Of a DNA stretch of 37,124 bases, positions 8,145-14,862 are shown one piece after another. The position numbers and the translations under genes are program-made. This DNA is from Nonlabens antarcticus (GTDB taxonomy: Bacteria; Bacteroidota; Bacteroidia; Flavobacteriales; Flavobacteriaceae): the NCBI RefSeq assembly GCF_015356755.1, contig NZ_JADFCO010000055.1, positions 1-37,124 on the forward strand. Direction: 5' to 3'. The number at the start of each line of letters is the position of its first letter. The first letter of the stretch is position 1. The notes below the pieces were generated by a model. It ran no database searches and was not told the origin of the DNA. It saw only the letters and a program-made list of their open reading frames with translations.

Positions 8145-8390
8145 ATGGAAGAATCAAATTTAGATACGAAAAACACCTTGAATGACGCTTTTATGTTTAA
8201 CCCATCGTTGAAGGTGCTAATGGTATTTATATTTGTTTGGGTGATATCAAATATTCTTTTGGTTTTAAGTCTAACTGACTTGTTTACGGAAAGCTTTTTT
8301 CAAAAGCAGTATGTTATGATGTATTTTTTAATGATAGGATCTACCATAGCTACTATGAAGGTTGCATTCAATTATTTCAAGAAAAGATAA
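8145..8390 (+). CDS. Small two-helix membrane protein
   Basis: 81 residues from ATG at 8145 (MEESNLDTKNTLNDAFMFNP); a longer frame from a GTG at 8091 adds an unconvincing 18 residues. Two hydrophobic helices, LKVLMVFIFVWVISNILLVL and VMMYFLMIGSTIATMKVAF, separated by a short polar loop and ending KKR. Unknown function. It sits 79 nt after carB on the same strand and could be read through from it. Existence is moderately likely from the clean open frame and membrane pattern. Confidence 0.55.
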   Translation: MEESNLDTKNTLNDAFMFNPSLKVLMVFIFVWVISNILLVLSLTDLFTESFFQKQYVMMYFLMIGSTIATMKVAFNYFKKR

Positions 8391-8498
8391 TTTTCACTTA
8401 ATTCCATTTTTAGAATCAAATTACACTGACTGGTAATCACTAACTAATGTAGCGACAAAATCAAACCTGGTTTTGAAGAGATTTTGTATATTCCTTTA

Positions 8499-8861
8499 AT
8501 GGAGATTAACCACAAATCAGTTTATAGTCACGTAAGACTAATACGATGGATTACAGTTGTCTTTACTGTAACTATTCTCACATTCATCTTTACAGCTTGG
8601 TTTTTTAAGGCTGGCTATGAAAGTGTCTTTGGAGATTATAACGCGTTTGAACTGTTGTTTATTCCTGGAATATTTATTATGGCTTATGCTATGTGGATCA
8701 CTTGGACTAAACTTGTCAAATCTAAATCCCAAAAAAGGAATGATACTTTTTGTCTTTTACTTTTAGGCGTTTTTGGTGTATGGATGTGGATGCCATCAAA
8801 GGACGGGATAAAAGCCCAATTCAAAAGAAGGGAAAATCCGTTTTTTGGTAAATTTGATTAA
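8499..8861 (+). CDS. Small membrane protein, three hydrophobic segments
   Basis: 120 residues from ATG at 8499 (MEINHKSVYSHVRLIRW); a TTG five codons earlier is less likely. Hydrophobic segments at about residues 17-38, 48-66 and 85-97, with basic stretches KLVKSKSQKR and KAQFKRRENP after the second and third. No family recognised. It follows another small membrane protein by 108 nt, same strand. Confidence 0.55.
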   Translation: MEINHKSVYSHVRLIRWITVVFTVTILTFIFTAWFFKAGYESVFGDYNAFELLFIPGIFIMAYAMWITWTKLVKSKSQKRNDTFCLLLLGVFGVWMWMPSKDGIKAQFKRRENPFFGKFD

Positions 8862-8972
8862 TAATAATGAGCTTGTTTATTTTGAGAATAATTAGGTTTC
8901 TTATCACGGTTCCTATTTTCCAATTGGTTTTATTCAGTAAACTTTTTTAACTCTTTTACCAACGCGCTGATG

Positions 8973-9168
8973 ACTCCTCGCCTAGAAAAAGGCGAGAACA
9001 GATTGTTTTGGCCGTTCATGGCAAAGCGATCAGGAGTGGTTGAAGTTGTAGTAAGGATTATTATAATTGAGAACTAGGCTCTAGTTTACTGCAACTTCAA
9101 CCTATCCGACCAAAGTCAGCTATCGCTTACTTTGCCCACCTTTCCGTTTTCTCGGAAAGGAGTTTTTT
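8973..9168 (+). repeat. Palindromic element E1 (short form)
   Basis: 196 bp. Left half: ACTCCT, hairpin CTCGCC-loop-GGCGAG, a second arm GATTG...GATC, then AGGAGTGGTTGAAGTT. Right half: AACTTCAACCTATCCG, hairpin CAAAGTCAGC-TATC-GCTTACTTTG (one mismatch), CCCACC, hairpin CTTTCC...GGAAAG, AGGAGTTTTTT. GGTTGAAGTT of the left half is complementary to AACTTCAACC of the right half; ACTCCT at the start is complementary to AGGAGT at both later positions. Confidence 0.8.
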
Positions 9169-9222
9169 GGGAGAATGTATTTGAAAATGGATCGGTTTAA
9201 TTTACATCTGATATAAATCCAA

Positions 9223-9294
9223 CTAGTCCAACTCCACATTATAATTCTTTAACTGCTACACAAATTCATCTGAATTAAAGTAGGTTACTTTCAT
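9223..9294 (-). pseudogene. Thioesterase 3'-end copy 1 (with internal stop)
   Basis: On the minus strand it reads MKVTYFNSDEFV, a TAG stop, then QLKNYNVELD and TAG. The real thioesterase ends NFSTDEFVEQLKNYNVELD. So this is a 24-codon fragment of the gene's 3' end, already broken by GAG to TAG. Confidence 0.85.
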
Positions 9295-9398
9295 TTCATC
9301 CATTAGAGAATAAGTGGGATGATTCTCATGGTTTACATTTTCGATTCGGTTTTTATTCACAACTACGTTTGAGTTTTTTTATTCGCTAAGCGCTTGGA

Positions 9399-9594
9399 AC
9401 TCCTCGCCTAGAAAAAGGCGAGGACAGATTGTCTTTGCCTTTCCCGGCAAAGCAATCAGGAGTGGTTGAAGTTGCAGCAAAAATTATTTGCAATTGATAG
9501 TTAGAGTTAAGTTCACTGGAACTTCAACCTATCCGACCAAAGTTTGCTATCGCTTACTTGCCCACCTTTCCGTTTTCTCGGAAAGGAGTTTTTT
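9399..9594 (+). repeat. Palindromic element E2 (short form)
   Basis: 196 bp, same plan as the copy at 8973. Here the second left arm is perfectly paired, CTTTGCC-TTTCCC-GGCAAAG flanked by GATTG / CAATC. The right-half arm is CAAAGTTTGC-TATC-GCTTACTTG. The spacer between halves is about 45 nt and carries no gene. Confidence 0.8.
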
Positions 9595-9625
9595 AGAGGA
9601 ATAACTTTTATTCTGTGAACTCCAA

Positions 9626-9697
9626 CTAGTCCAACTCGACATTATAATTCTTTAATTGCTCCACAAATTCATCTGAATTAAAGTAGGTTACTTTCAT
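9626..9697 (-). pseudogene. Thioesterase 3'-end copy 2
   Basis: Minus strand reads MKVTYFNSDEFVEQLKN then YNVELD and TAG, with no internal stop. Homologous to the last 24 codons of the thioesterase at 10050-10592. Too short to be a functional enzyme. Confidence 0.85.
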
Positions 9698-9798
9698 TTT
9701 ACCAATGTCAGAATAAGTAGATCTCTTGTTATAGTTGTTATTTTCGGATTGGTTTTTTTGCATAAATATTTTTGATGTTTTATAGCAAAGTGCTTATA

Positions 9799-9994
9799 AC
9801 TCCTCGCCTAGAAAAAGGCGAGGACAGATTGTCTTGGCCGTTCATGGCAAAGCGATCAGGAGTGGTTGAAGTTACAGCAATTCTTATTTGCAATTGATAG
9901 TTAGAGTTAAGTTCACTGGAACTTCAACCTATCCGACCAAAATCAGCTATCGCTAACTTTGCCCACCTTTCCGTTTTCTCGGAAAGGAGTTTTT
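9799..9994 (+). repeat. Palindromic element E3 (short form)
   Basis: 196 bp, closest to the copy at 8973 in its left half (TGGCCGTTCATGGCA arm) and to the copy at 9399 in its spacer. Right-half arm CAAAATCAGC-TATC-GCTAACTTTG. It lies 55 nt beyond the stop of the thioesterase gene, so it may also form the end of that transcript. Confidence 0.8.
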
Positions 9995-10049
9995 AGGTGA
10001 GTGGATTTTAAAAAAAGACTGGTTTAACTTTTGCCCTATAAAACTCCAA

Positions 10050-10592
10050 CTAGTCCAACTCCACATTATAATTCTTTAATTGCTCCACAAATTCATCTGT
10101 AGAAAAGTTAGTGGCTTGCATCTCTCTTGCGGACTCTCTTTTTAAAGCTTTACGACGTATCTCCCTTGCAAAACGTCTGATATGGGTTTCGCTTGTTAGT
10201 TTCAATCCAGGTACCGCCACAGTTTTTCCGTTCTCATCTTTGGCAACCATCGTCACATAACTGGAATTACAATGCTTTTTTGCTCCTGACTTGATGTCCT
10301 CTGCATCCACGCGTATTCCTATAACCATGGAAGTATTTCCCGCATAATTGACGGTCGCTTTGAGGGTGACCATTTCGCCCACATCAATGGGTGCTAGAAA
10401 ATCAACGACGTCCACGCTTGCTGTTACACAGTAGTTGTTACTGTGTTTTGAGGCGCAGGCAAAAGCAATCTGGTCAACCAATGATAATATGTGCCCACCG
10501 TGGATTTTGCCAGAGAAATTGGCGTGTGACGGTAACATCAACATGGATATCACAACTCTTGATTCTTCGGGTGTTTTGAATTTTATGGGCAT
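10050..10592 (-). CDS. Acyl-CoA thioesterase, hotdog fold (YciA-like)
   Basis: Cytosolic acyl-CoA thioester hydrolase, 180 residues. The hotdog core is at about residues 8-125: ESRVVISMLMLPSHANFSGK, then the active-site segment HGGHILSLVDQIAFACASKHS with the usual Asp, then VTASVDVVDFLAPIDVGEMV. The C-terminal 50 residues are charged and helical (IRRFAREIRRKALKRESARE) and end NYNVELD. This tail is the part that is copied twice downstream in the repeat array. Physiological substrate cannot be told; YciA-type enzymes act on short to medium acyl-CoAs. Start at MPIKFKTPEESR fits family N termini. Confidence 0.9.
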   Translation of the reverse strand: MPIKFKTPEESRVVISMLMLPSHANFSGKIHGGHILSLVDQIAFACASKHSNNYCVTASVDVVDFLAPIDVGEMVTLKATVNYAGNTSMVIGIRVDAEDIKSGAKKHCNSSYVTMVAKDENGKTVAVPGLKLTSETHIRRFAREIRRKALKRESAREMQATNFSTDEFVEQLKNYNVELD

Positions 10593-10646
10593 GGGTTTGT
10601 GTAGGTTTTTGGGACTATGAGTCGTGAGGGAGGTTTATATGTATTC

Positions 10647-10662
10647 CGCTTTCGCGAAAGCG
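10647..10662. repeat. CTTTCGCGAAAG palindrome
   Basis: Perfect 16-bp palindrome CGCTTTCGCGAAAGCG in the gap between the minus-strand 122-residue gene and the thioesterase. One of nine copies in the window. Confidence 0.9.
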
Positions 10663-10721
10663 AACTAAACTAAAAATGATAGCGCACTGACTGGAACCCG
10701 GAACTTTTTACTGGAAACTGG

Positions 10722-11090
10722 CTAATTGCGATTGAAATGCGGCGATTGATCCAGTGTGACCTCGGTAATGAAATATTTAGTATCTCCCCAAAAGAAAAGA
10801 GTTCCAAATCGTTCTTCATACTCGAGTTTTACATACTGACCCTGATACTCTTTTAATTTATCAATTACTTCTTTCTCTTCATCCAGAACCGAAAAAGAAA
10901 ATATCTGTGCACCGCTTATTCCTTGGGATATTTCACCTTCCCAGGTTTTTACAATATATCCCTTGCTAGTGAACTTGATCAATTCCCCACTGCGGAAACC
11001 ATCAGAATAGGTTGCGAAATATAAAAAGGTGTACCATAAAATTGCCATGAGGACAATGGTAGCAAGAATGACACCTAGAATCTTTTTCAT
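10722..11090 (-). CDS. Membrane-anchored conserved hypothetical protein
   Basis: 122 residues. One N-terminal hydrophobic helix (LGVILATIVLMAILWYTFLY), then a soluble domain with SDGFRSGELIKFTSKGYIV and KTWEGEI, ending SPHFNRN. I recall flavobacterial homologues sometimes labelled 6-phosphogluconate dehydrogenase, which the sequence does not support: it is far too short and has no Rossmann motif. Probably a small anchored extracytoplasmic domain. Its ATG overlaps the stop of the DUF3307 gene by 4 nt (ATGA), so it is the last gene of the satD operon. Confidence 0.8.
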   Translation of the reverse strand: MKKILGVILATIVLMAILWYTFLYFATYSDGFRSGELIKFTSKGYIVKTWEGEISQGISGAQIFSFSVLDEEKEVIDKLKEYQGQYVKLEYEERFGTLFFWGDTKYFITEVTLDQSPHFNRN

Positions 11091-11800
11091 AATAATACGA
11101 TTTGCTGAAAGGCAAGACCGGTCAGAATAGCGATGCCAAAGCTAATCAATGTCCCGATCAATACATATTCCGTCAACTTCATGTTCTTTGCCTTGCTCAA
11201 ATCCCCAAACCTAAAAACCGATTTGGCCGTAATCAAGAACCCTACAGCTTCAAAATGTCCCATAACTACGAAAATGAAAATCAACAAGCGTTCAATCATG
11301 CCTATCCATTTTCCTGCATTTTTCAAAGATGCAACGCCAGTAACTTCTGAATCTAATTTCCAGCGTGTAAAGAAAGTCTTAAGTGCTATGGCAACTGGTG
11401 TGGTCAAAAATAAAATACATAACACTAATGCCCAGAATTGGAACGGTAATTCCTTTATCTCAAAATTTATTAAAGTTCCATCATATAATAGCCAGATTGT
11501 TATGATTACCGCTACATGCGCAACCTGATCTGTGAGATATAACCAGCGCTTGTTATTTTTATTTGTACTGTAAAGTTTAGCAGCATCAATAAGTAAGTGA
11601 CTGATGGCAATAACTAGGGCGATATACCATAGACTCAAATCCCAAAGCGCTATCAGAGCAAGTAAGCCATGTAGTAAAGCGTGGACATACAGTCTTATTG
11701 ACTTGAGTTTGTGCTTCTCCTTATGTTTGACACTTTTCTGAGTCTGGAAAACAAAGTCACCCAGTAAATGGGCAATTAACAATTTAATCAATAACGCCAT
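11087..11800 (-). CDS. DUF3307 family membrane protein
   Basis: 237 residues. The N terminus (LLIAHLLGDFVFQTQKSVKHKE) and the segment HALLHGLLALIALWD...ISHLLIDAAKLY are the diagnostic DUF3307 blocks; GDF, HALLH and SHLLIDAAK carry conserved acidic and His residues. About six to seven hydrophobic helices, inner membrane. Function of the family is unknown. It is known to be encoded beside SatD-type regulators; here its start overlaps the satD end by 17 nt, and it is followed by an overlapping small membrane protein. Confidence 0.9.
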   Translation of the reverse strand: MALLIKLLIAHLLGDFVFQTQKSVKHKEKHKLKSIRLYVHALLHGLLALIALWDLSLWYIALVIAISHLLIDAAKLYSTNKNNKRWLYLTDQVAHVAVIITIWLLYDGTLINFEIKELPFQFWALVLCILFLTTPVAIALKTFFTRWKLDSEVTGVASLKNAGKWIGMIERLLIFIFVVMGHFEAVGFLITAKSVFRFGDLSKAKNMKLTEYVLIGTLISFGIAILTGLAFQQIVLL

Positions 11801-12404
11801 GACTTACATCTTTATAGTATTGATCAAAAAGGTGCATTAATACCTTTGTTTCTTGCCAATTTGCACGATTGAGCCTGCGGCTAGCTGTAGCTTGTTTTAT
11901 CCCTAACTTTTTACCTAGTTCTTCCTGAGTATCTTCAGGAGTTTTCAGTCTTTCATTAACCATCTCAGCACTGTTGATGGACCATTGATCCATTAAAATG
12001 CCTGCGACTCTCAAGCAACCATTCATGTAAAAATCAAGATGGTGCTCGCTATTTACCATAATACGTTGACCGCTATCCTTCAATGTTTCTAAAGTTCTGC
12101 CAGACCTTATGAATGCAGATCCGTTGGATTTTTCAATAAATTCATTTTCAAATTCAACGGAACCTAAGCCTATGGACAATCGAACATCCAAACTTTTAAT
12201 TTTTTTAAGCGCTGACTTTAATTCTATGCATGCTAGCAAAGCTAATTCGGGCTGTGCTATAAGTAACTGAAAGCTATCCCCTTGAAAAACACTGTGTTTA
12301 TTTTTTTTGGCAAATTTAGGCATCCATTCTTCCAGAATAGAAAGGTACACCCGTGGCGCTACCTTGGTTGAATTGATAATATCTCCAGAAAGTACAATCT
12401 CCAT
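11784..12404 (-). CDS. satD: SatD-family regulator: cyclase-like domain plus helix-turn-helix
   Basis: 206 residues. Residues 1-125 resemble a class III nucleotide cyclase domain: SGDIINST (5-13; Asp8 at the first metal position), QGDSF (41-45; Asp43 at the second), VRLSIGLGSVEF (74-85) and SAFIRSGRTLETLKDSGQRI. Residues about 159-181 form a helix-turn-helix (TQEELGKKLGIKQATASRRL). SatD proteins are annotated as regulators next to DUF3307; the cyclase resemblance is my reading. Whether it makes or only binds a nucleotide is not shown. Three ATTAC-N8-GTAAT palindromes lie just upstream, likely its own operators. First gene of a three-gene overlapping operon. Confidence 0.85.
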   Translation of the reverse strand: MEIVLSGDIINSTKVAPRVYLSILEEWMPKFAKKNKHSVFQGDSFQLLIAQPELALLACIELKSALKKIKSLDVRLSIGLGSVEFENEFIEKSNGSAFIRSGRTLETLKDSGQRIMVNSEHHLDFYMNGCLRVAGILMDQWSINSAEMVNERLKTPEDTQEELGKKLGIKQATASRRLNRANWQETKVLMHLFDQYYKDVSHGVID

Positions 12405-12428
12405 AATACTGCTAAAATAATTAAATAT

Positions 12429-12446
12429 ATTACATATTTACGTAAT
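12429..12446. promoter_or_regulatory. Operator-like palindrome 1 upstream of satD
   Basis: ATTACATATTTACGTAAT: half-sites ATTACNTA / TANGTAAT around a 2-bp centre, perfectly symmetric at the fixed positions. Centre 33 nt before the satD ATG. Confidence 0.6.
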
Positions 12447-12456
12447 ATTCAGATTT

Positions 12457-12474
12457 ATTACTTAAATACGTAAT
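12457..12474. promoter_or_regulatory. Operator-like palindrome 2 upstream of satD
   Basis: ATTACTTAAATACGTAAT, same ATTACNTA / TANGTAAT pattern as the site at 12429. Centre-to-centre distance 28 bp. Confidence 0.6.
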
Positions 12475-12546
12475 AAGTTAAATGTATAGAGGAAATATTG
12501 AACAACCCACCTGCAATTATTACATAATAGAAGTATAAGTAAAATT

Positions 12547-12564
12547 ATTACCTTTTTAAGTAAT
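12547..12564. promoter_or_regulatory. Operator-like palindrome 3, at the rmuC stop
   Basis: ATTACCTTTTTAAGTAAT: keeps ATTAC-N8-GTAAT but one inner position of the left half-site differs. Centre 90 bp from the site at 12457. It ends 2 bp before the rmuC stop codon and overlaps a second inverted repeat TTAAGTA-A-TACTTAA (12556-12570). Confidence 0.5.
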
Positions 12565-12566
12565 AC

Positions 12567-14024
12567 TTAATCACGGATGTCTTCAGGGCTGTTTAATTCC
12601 AAATAATCCGAATCATTATCCAGCGCACGACCCACCATTTTTTCATTGAGAGCTTTGTTCGTTTTCGCTCCTAACTTCTTTAATCGTTCCACCCGACCTA
12701 TAATATTCCCTGAACCTTCACTTAGCTTATTCATGCTAGACTTGTATGTCTTTTGGACTGTATCCATTTGCTGTCCTACTTTAATGAGGTCTTCTGTCAG
12801 CCCCACAAATTTATCATAGAGTGAGCCAGCAGCTCTAGCGATGTCAAGAGCGTTTTTCTGCTGTTTCTCATTTTGCCACATCGTATCGATCGTTCGTAAA
12901 GTTGCAAGTAATGTGGTAGGGGTAACGATAATGATATTCCTATCAAAAGCATCCGTATAAATTGAGGTGTCAGCATTTAAAGCAGCTGCAAAGGCGGGCT
13001 CAATAGGAACAAACATCAACACAAAATCAGGACTTTCAATGGAATAAAGTTCGTGATAATTCTTATCTGATAAATCATTGATATGCTTGCGCAAGGCAGC
13101 GACATGTGCCTTCAAATGTTGATTAAGAAGTGTTTCATCTTCTTCATTCACCCAGCGTTCATAGGCATTTAGAGAAACCTTAGAATCAATGACCATTTTA
13201 TTTCCTCCCGGTAAGTGAACGACTACATCTGGAAAATAGGTTTTTCCCTCTTCGGTTCGTACACTTTGTTGGACTTCATATTCTGACCCTTTTTCTAGGC
13301 CTGATTTTTCTAAAACACGCTCGAGAACGAGTTCGCCCCAATTTCCACGCATTTTTGAATCTCCTTTCAAGGCTTTGGTCAGGTTGCTGGTTTCTTTGCT
13401 CATCTGCTCATTGAGTTCTTTTAAACCTATGATTTGCTGGCGCAGTGAGCTCTGGCGGTTAATTGTATCCTTGTGTGTATCTTCCACACGTTTCTCAAAA
13501 CTCTTGATCTTCTCCTGGAGCGGATTCAAAATCTGCTCAATATTGACTTTATTTTGAGTGGTGAATTTGGTGCTTTTTTCGTCTAATATTTTGTTTGCGA
13601 GATTCTCAAATTCTTTTGTAAACTTCTCATTGAGTTTCTCTAGTTCGACACGAGAATCTGCGTATTTTTCTTCAGAATTCTTGTGGATCGTCCGCAATTG
13701 AGCAAGTTGGACACTTAGGCTTTCTTTCTGCTGGTTGAGAATTGTGAAGTTTTCTTCTGTTTTAAAAAGCCGGTCGCGCAACTCTTCAATCGTTTCTTTC
13801 TTTTGCGAGATTTGTGCATTTAATGAACTTTGCTCTATAAGCAAACGATCACGATCTATAACAACCTCTTTACTTTCTAATAGAAGCAACTTCAAGCGTT
13901 CTTTCTCGTCTTTAAGAAATTCTAATGGTGTGGAAAACTTGCTTTTTGCAAAAAACCAACCCAACAAAGTACCGACCACTATACCGGCAACAAGCAACAC
14001 TACAGCAAATATATCTGGCGTCAT
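12567..14024 (-). CDS. rmuC: DNA recombination protein RmuC
   Basis: 485 residues. N-terminal membrane helix (IFAVVLLVAGIVVGTLLGWFF), a long coiled coil to about residue 215, then the RmuC domain with GNWGELVLERVLEKSGL, FPDVVVHLPGGNKMVIDSKV and SPDFVLMFVPIEPAFAAAL, a PD-(D/E)XK-like nuclease fold. RmuC proteins limit rearrangements at inverted repeats in E. coli; the molecular activity is only partly known. The family role is notable in a genome region rich in inverted repeats, but this is only an observation. Start MTPDIFAVV gives the expected anchor. Confidence 0.94.
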   Translation of the reverse strand: MTPDIFAVVLLVAGIVVGTLLGWFFAKSKFSTPLEFLKDEKERLKLLLLESKEVVIDRDRLLIEQSSLNAQISQKKETIEELRDRLFKTEENFTILNQQKESLSVQLAQLRTIHKNSEEKYADSRVELEKLNEKFTKEFENLANKILDEKSTKFTTQNKVNIEQILNPLQEKIKSFEKRVEDTHKDTINRQSSLRQQIIGLKELNEQMSKETSNLTKALKGDSKMRGNWGELVLERVLEKSGLEKGSEYEVQQSVRTEEGKTYFPDVVVHLPGGNKMVIDSKVSLNAYERWVNEEDETLLNQHLKAHVAALRKHINDLSDKNYHELYSIESPDFVLMFVPIEPAFAAALNADTSIYTDAFDRNIIIVTPTTLLATLRTIDTMWQNEKQQKNALDIARAAGSLYDKFVGLTEDLIKVGQQMDTVQKTYKSSMNKLSEGSGNIIGRVERLKKLGAKTNKALNEKMVGRALDNDSDYLELNSPEDIRD

Positions 14025-14100
14025 AAGGTTTTATTTGTGCTAAAGTTACAAAGTGATCAACGGTTGGTTTAAAAACTGCTGGCGCAGTTATGCACAATAG

Positions 14101-14862
14101 TTATTTTAACTGTTTCAAAACATATTGTCCATCCTGCCATGATAAATATGGTGACGGGAAAAGCTGCTGCAAAATATCATTCTCCTTAAATTCTGCCGCG
14201 CTTTTGAACCTGATGTACTCATCGTTAAAATAGAGTACTTGGTCTGCGAGAGCAGTTGCCATTGCAATTTCATGGCTAGAGAAAAGAATCGTTTTTCCGT
14301 ATTTCTTACAATAGCTTTTGAGTTTGATCAGTAACTCTGCCTTATGATGGATGTCTAAATGACTGGTAGGTTCATCCATCAGAATATAATCTGTTTGTTG
14401 CACGAGCGACCTTGCTATCAAGGCACGCTGCAATTGACCATCACTCAAGGTAGAGAGCTGGCGGTGCCGCAAGTCAACCAGTTCAAAATCAGTTATAATG
14501 TTATTGATAATCTCTTGATCGATCGCTGTCAAGCTCCCTAAAAAATTAGTGTAGGGCGCCCGGCTTATCTCTAATAACTGATTTACTGTAATGGATTTAC
14601 TGATGGATCGATCGGTGGTTAGGATAGAGATTTGCTGTGCTAGATCGTCAAGATTCACCTTCCTAATGGCTATCCCATTTAAAGACACGTTTCCTTCTAG
14701 CAAATGATTTCCGCTGGCCATGCATCTTAGTAAAGTCGATTTACCTACACCGTTTGCACCGATAATGGCTATGAATTTCGCTTTCGCGAAAGCGATATGA
14801 CCCACACATTTTGCAATGGTTTCATTTTCATAACCTATTTGTATATCCTGTAAAACGAGCAT
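14101..14862 (-). CDS. btuD: ABC transporter ATP-binding protein, B12/siderophore type (BtuD-like)
   Basis: 253 residues. Walker A GANGVGKST (35-43), signature LSDGQLQRA (139-147), Walker B YILMDEP (159-165), HTSHLD-type D-loop and switch His in SSHEIA. Powers uptake of cobalamin or a siderophore across the inner membrane with the BtuC-like permease, whose stop overlaps this start by one base. A CTTTCGCGAAAG palindrome lies within the gene (14779-14794) and encodes the FAKA of HIAFAKAK near residues 23-28. The adjacent cobalamin riboswitch and receptor favour B12 as substrate. Last gene of the operon. Confidence 0.88.
   Translation of the reverse strand: MLVLQDIQIGYENETIAKCVGHIAFAKAKFIAIIGANGVGKSTLLRCMASGNHLLEGNVSLNGIAIRKVNLDDLAQQISILTTDRSISKSITVNQLLEISRAPYTNFLGSLTAIDQEIINNIITDFELVDLRHRQLSTLSDGQLQRALIARSLVQQTDYILMDEPTSHLDIHHKAELLIKLKSYCKKYGKTILFSSHEIAMATALADQVLYFNDEYIRFKSAAEFKENDILQQLFPSPYLSWQDGQYVLKQLK
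14779..14794. repeat. CTTTCGCGAAAG palindrome inside the BtuD-like gene
   Basis: CGCTTTCGCGAAAGCG, encoding AFAKA on the minus strand just before the Walker A strand. Confidence 0.9.

Larger units (their letters stand above)
8862..10049. repeat. Tandem array: palindromic element plus thioesterase 3'-end copies
   Basis: Three diverged tandem units of 400-426 bp. Each holds, left to right on the plus strand, a spacer with a recognisable GAGAATAA...TTTTC.ATTGGTTTT block, a 196-bp palindromic element (8973, 9399, 9799), a short spacer, and a 72-nt stretch homologous to the end of the thioesterase gene (9223-9294, 9626-9697, and the real end at 10050-10121). No intact gene lies in the array. Confidence 0.85.

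Noticed and set aside
11102-11528. Plus-strand frames of 82 and 131 residues
   Set aside because: Shadows of the DUF3307 gene, which has clear family motifs on the minus strand.
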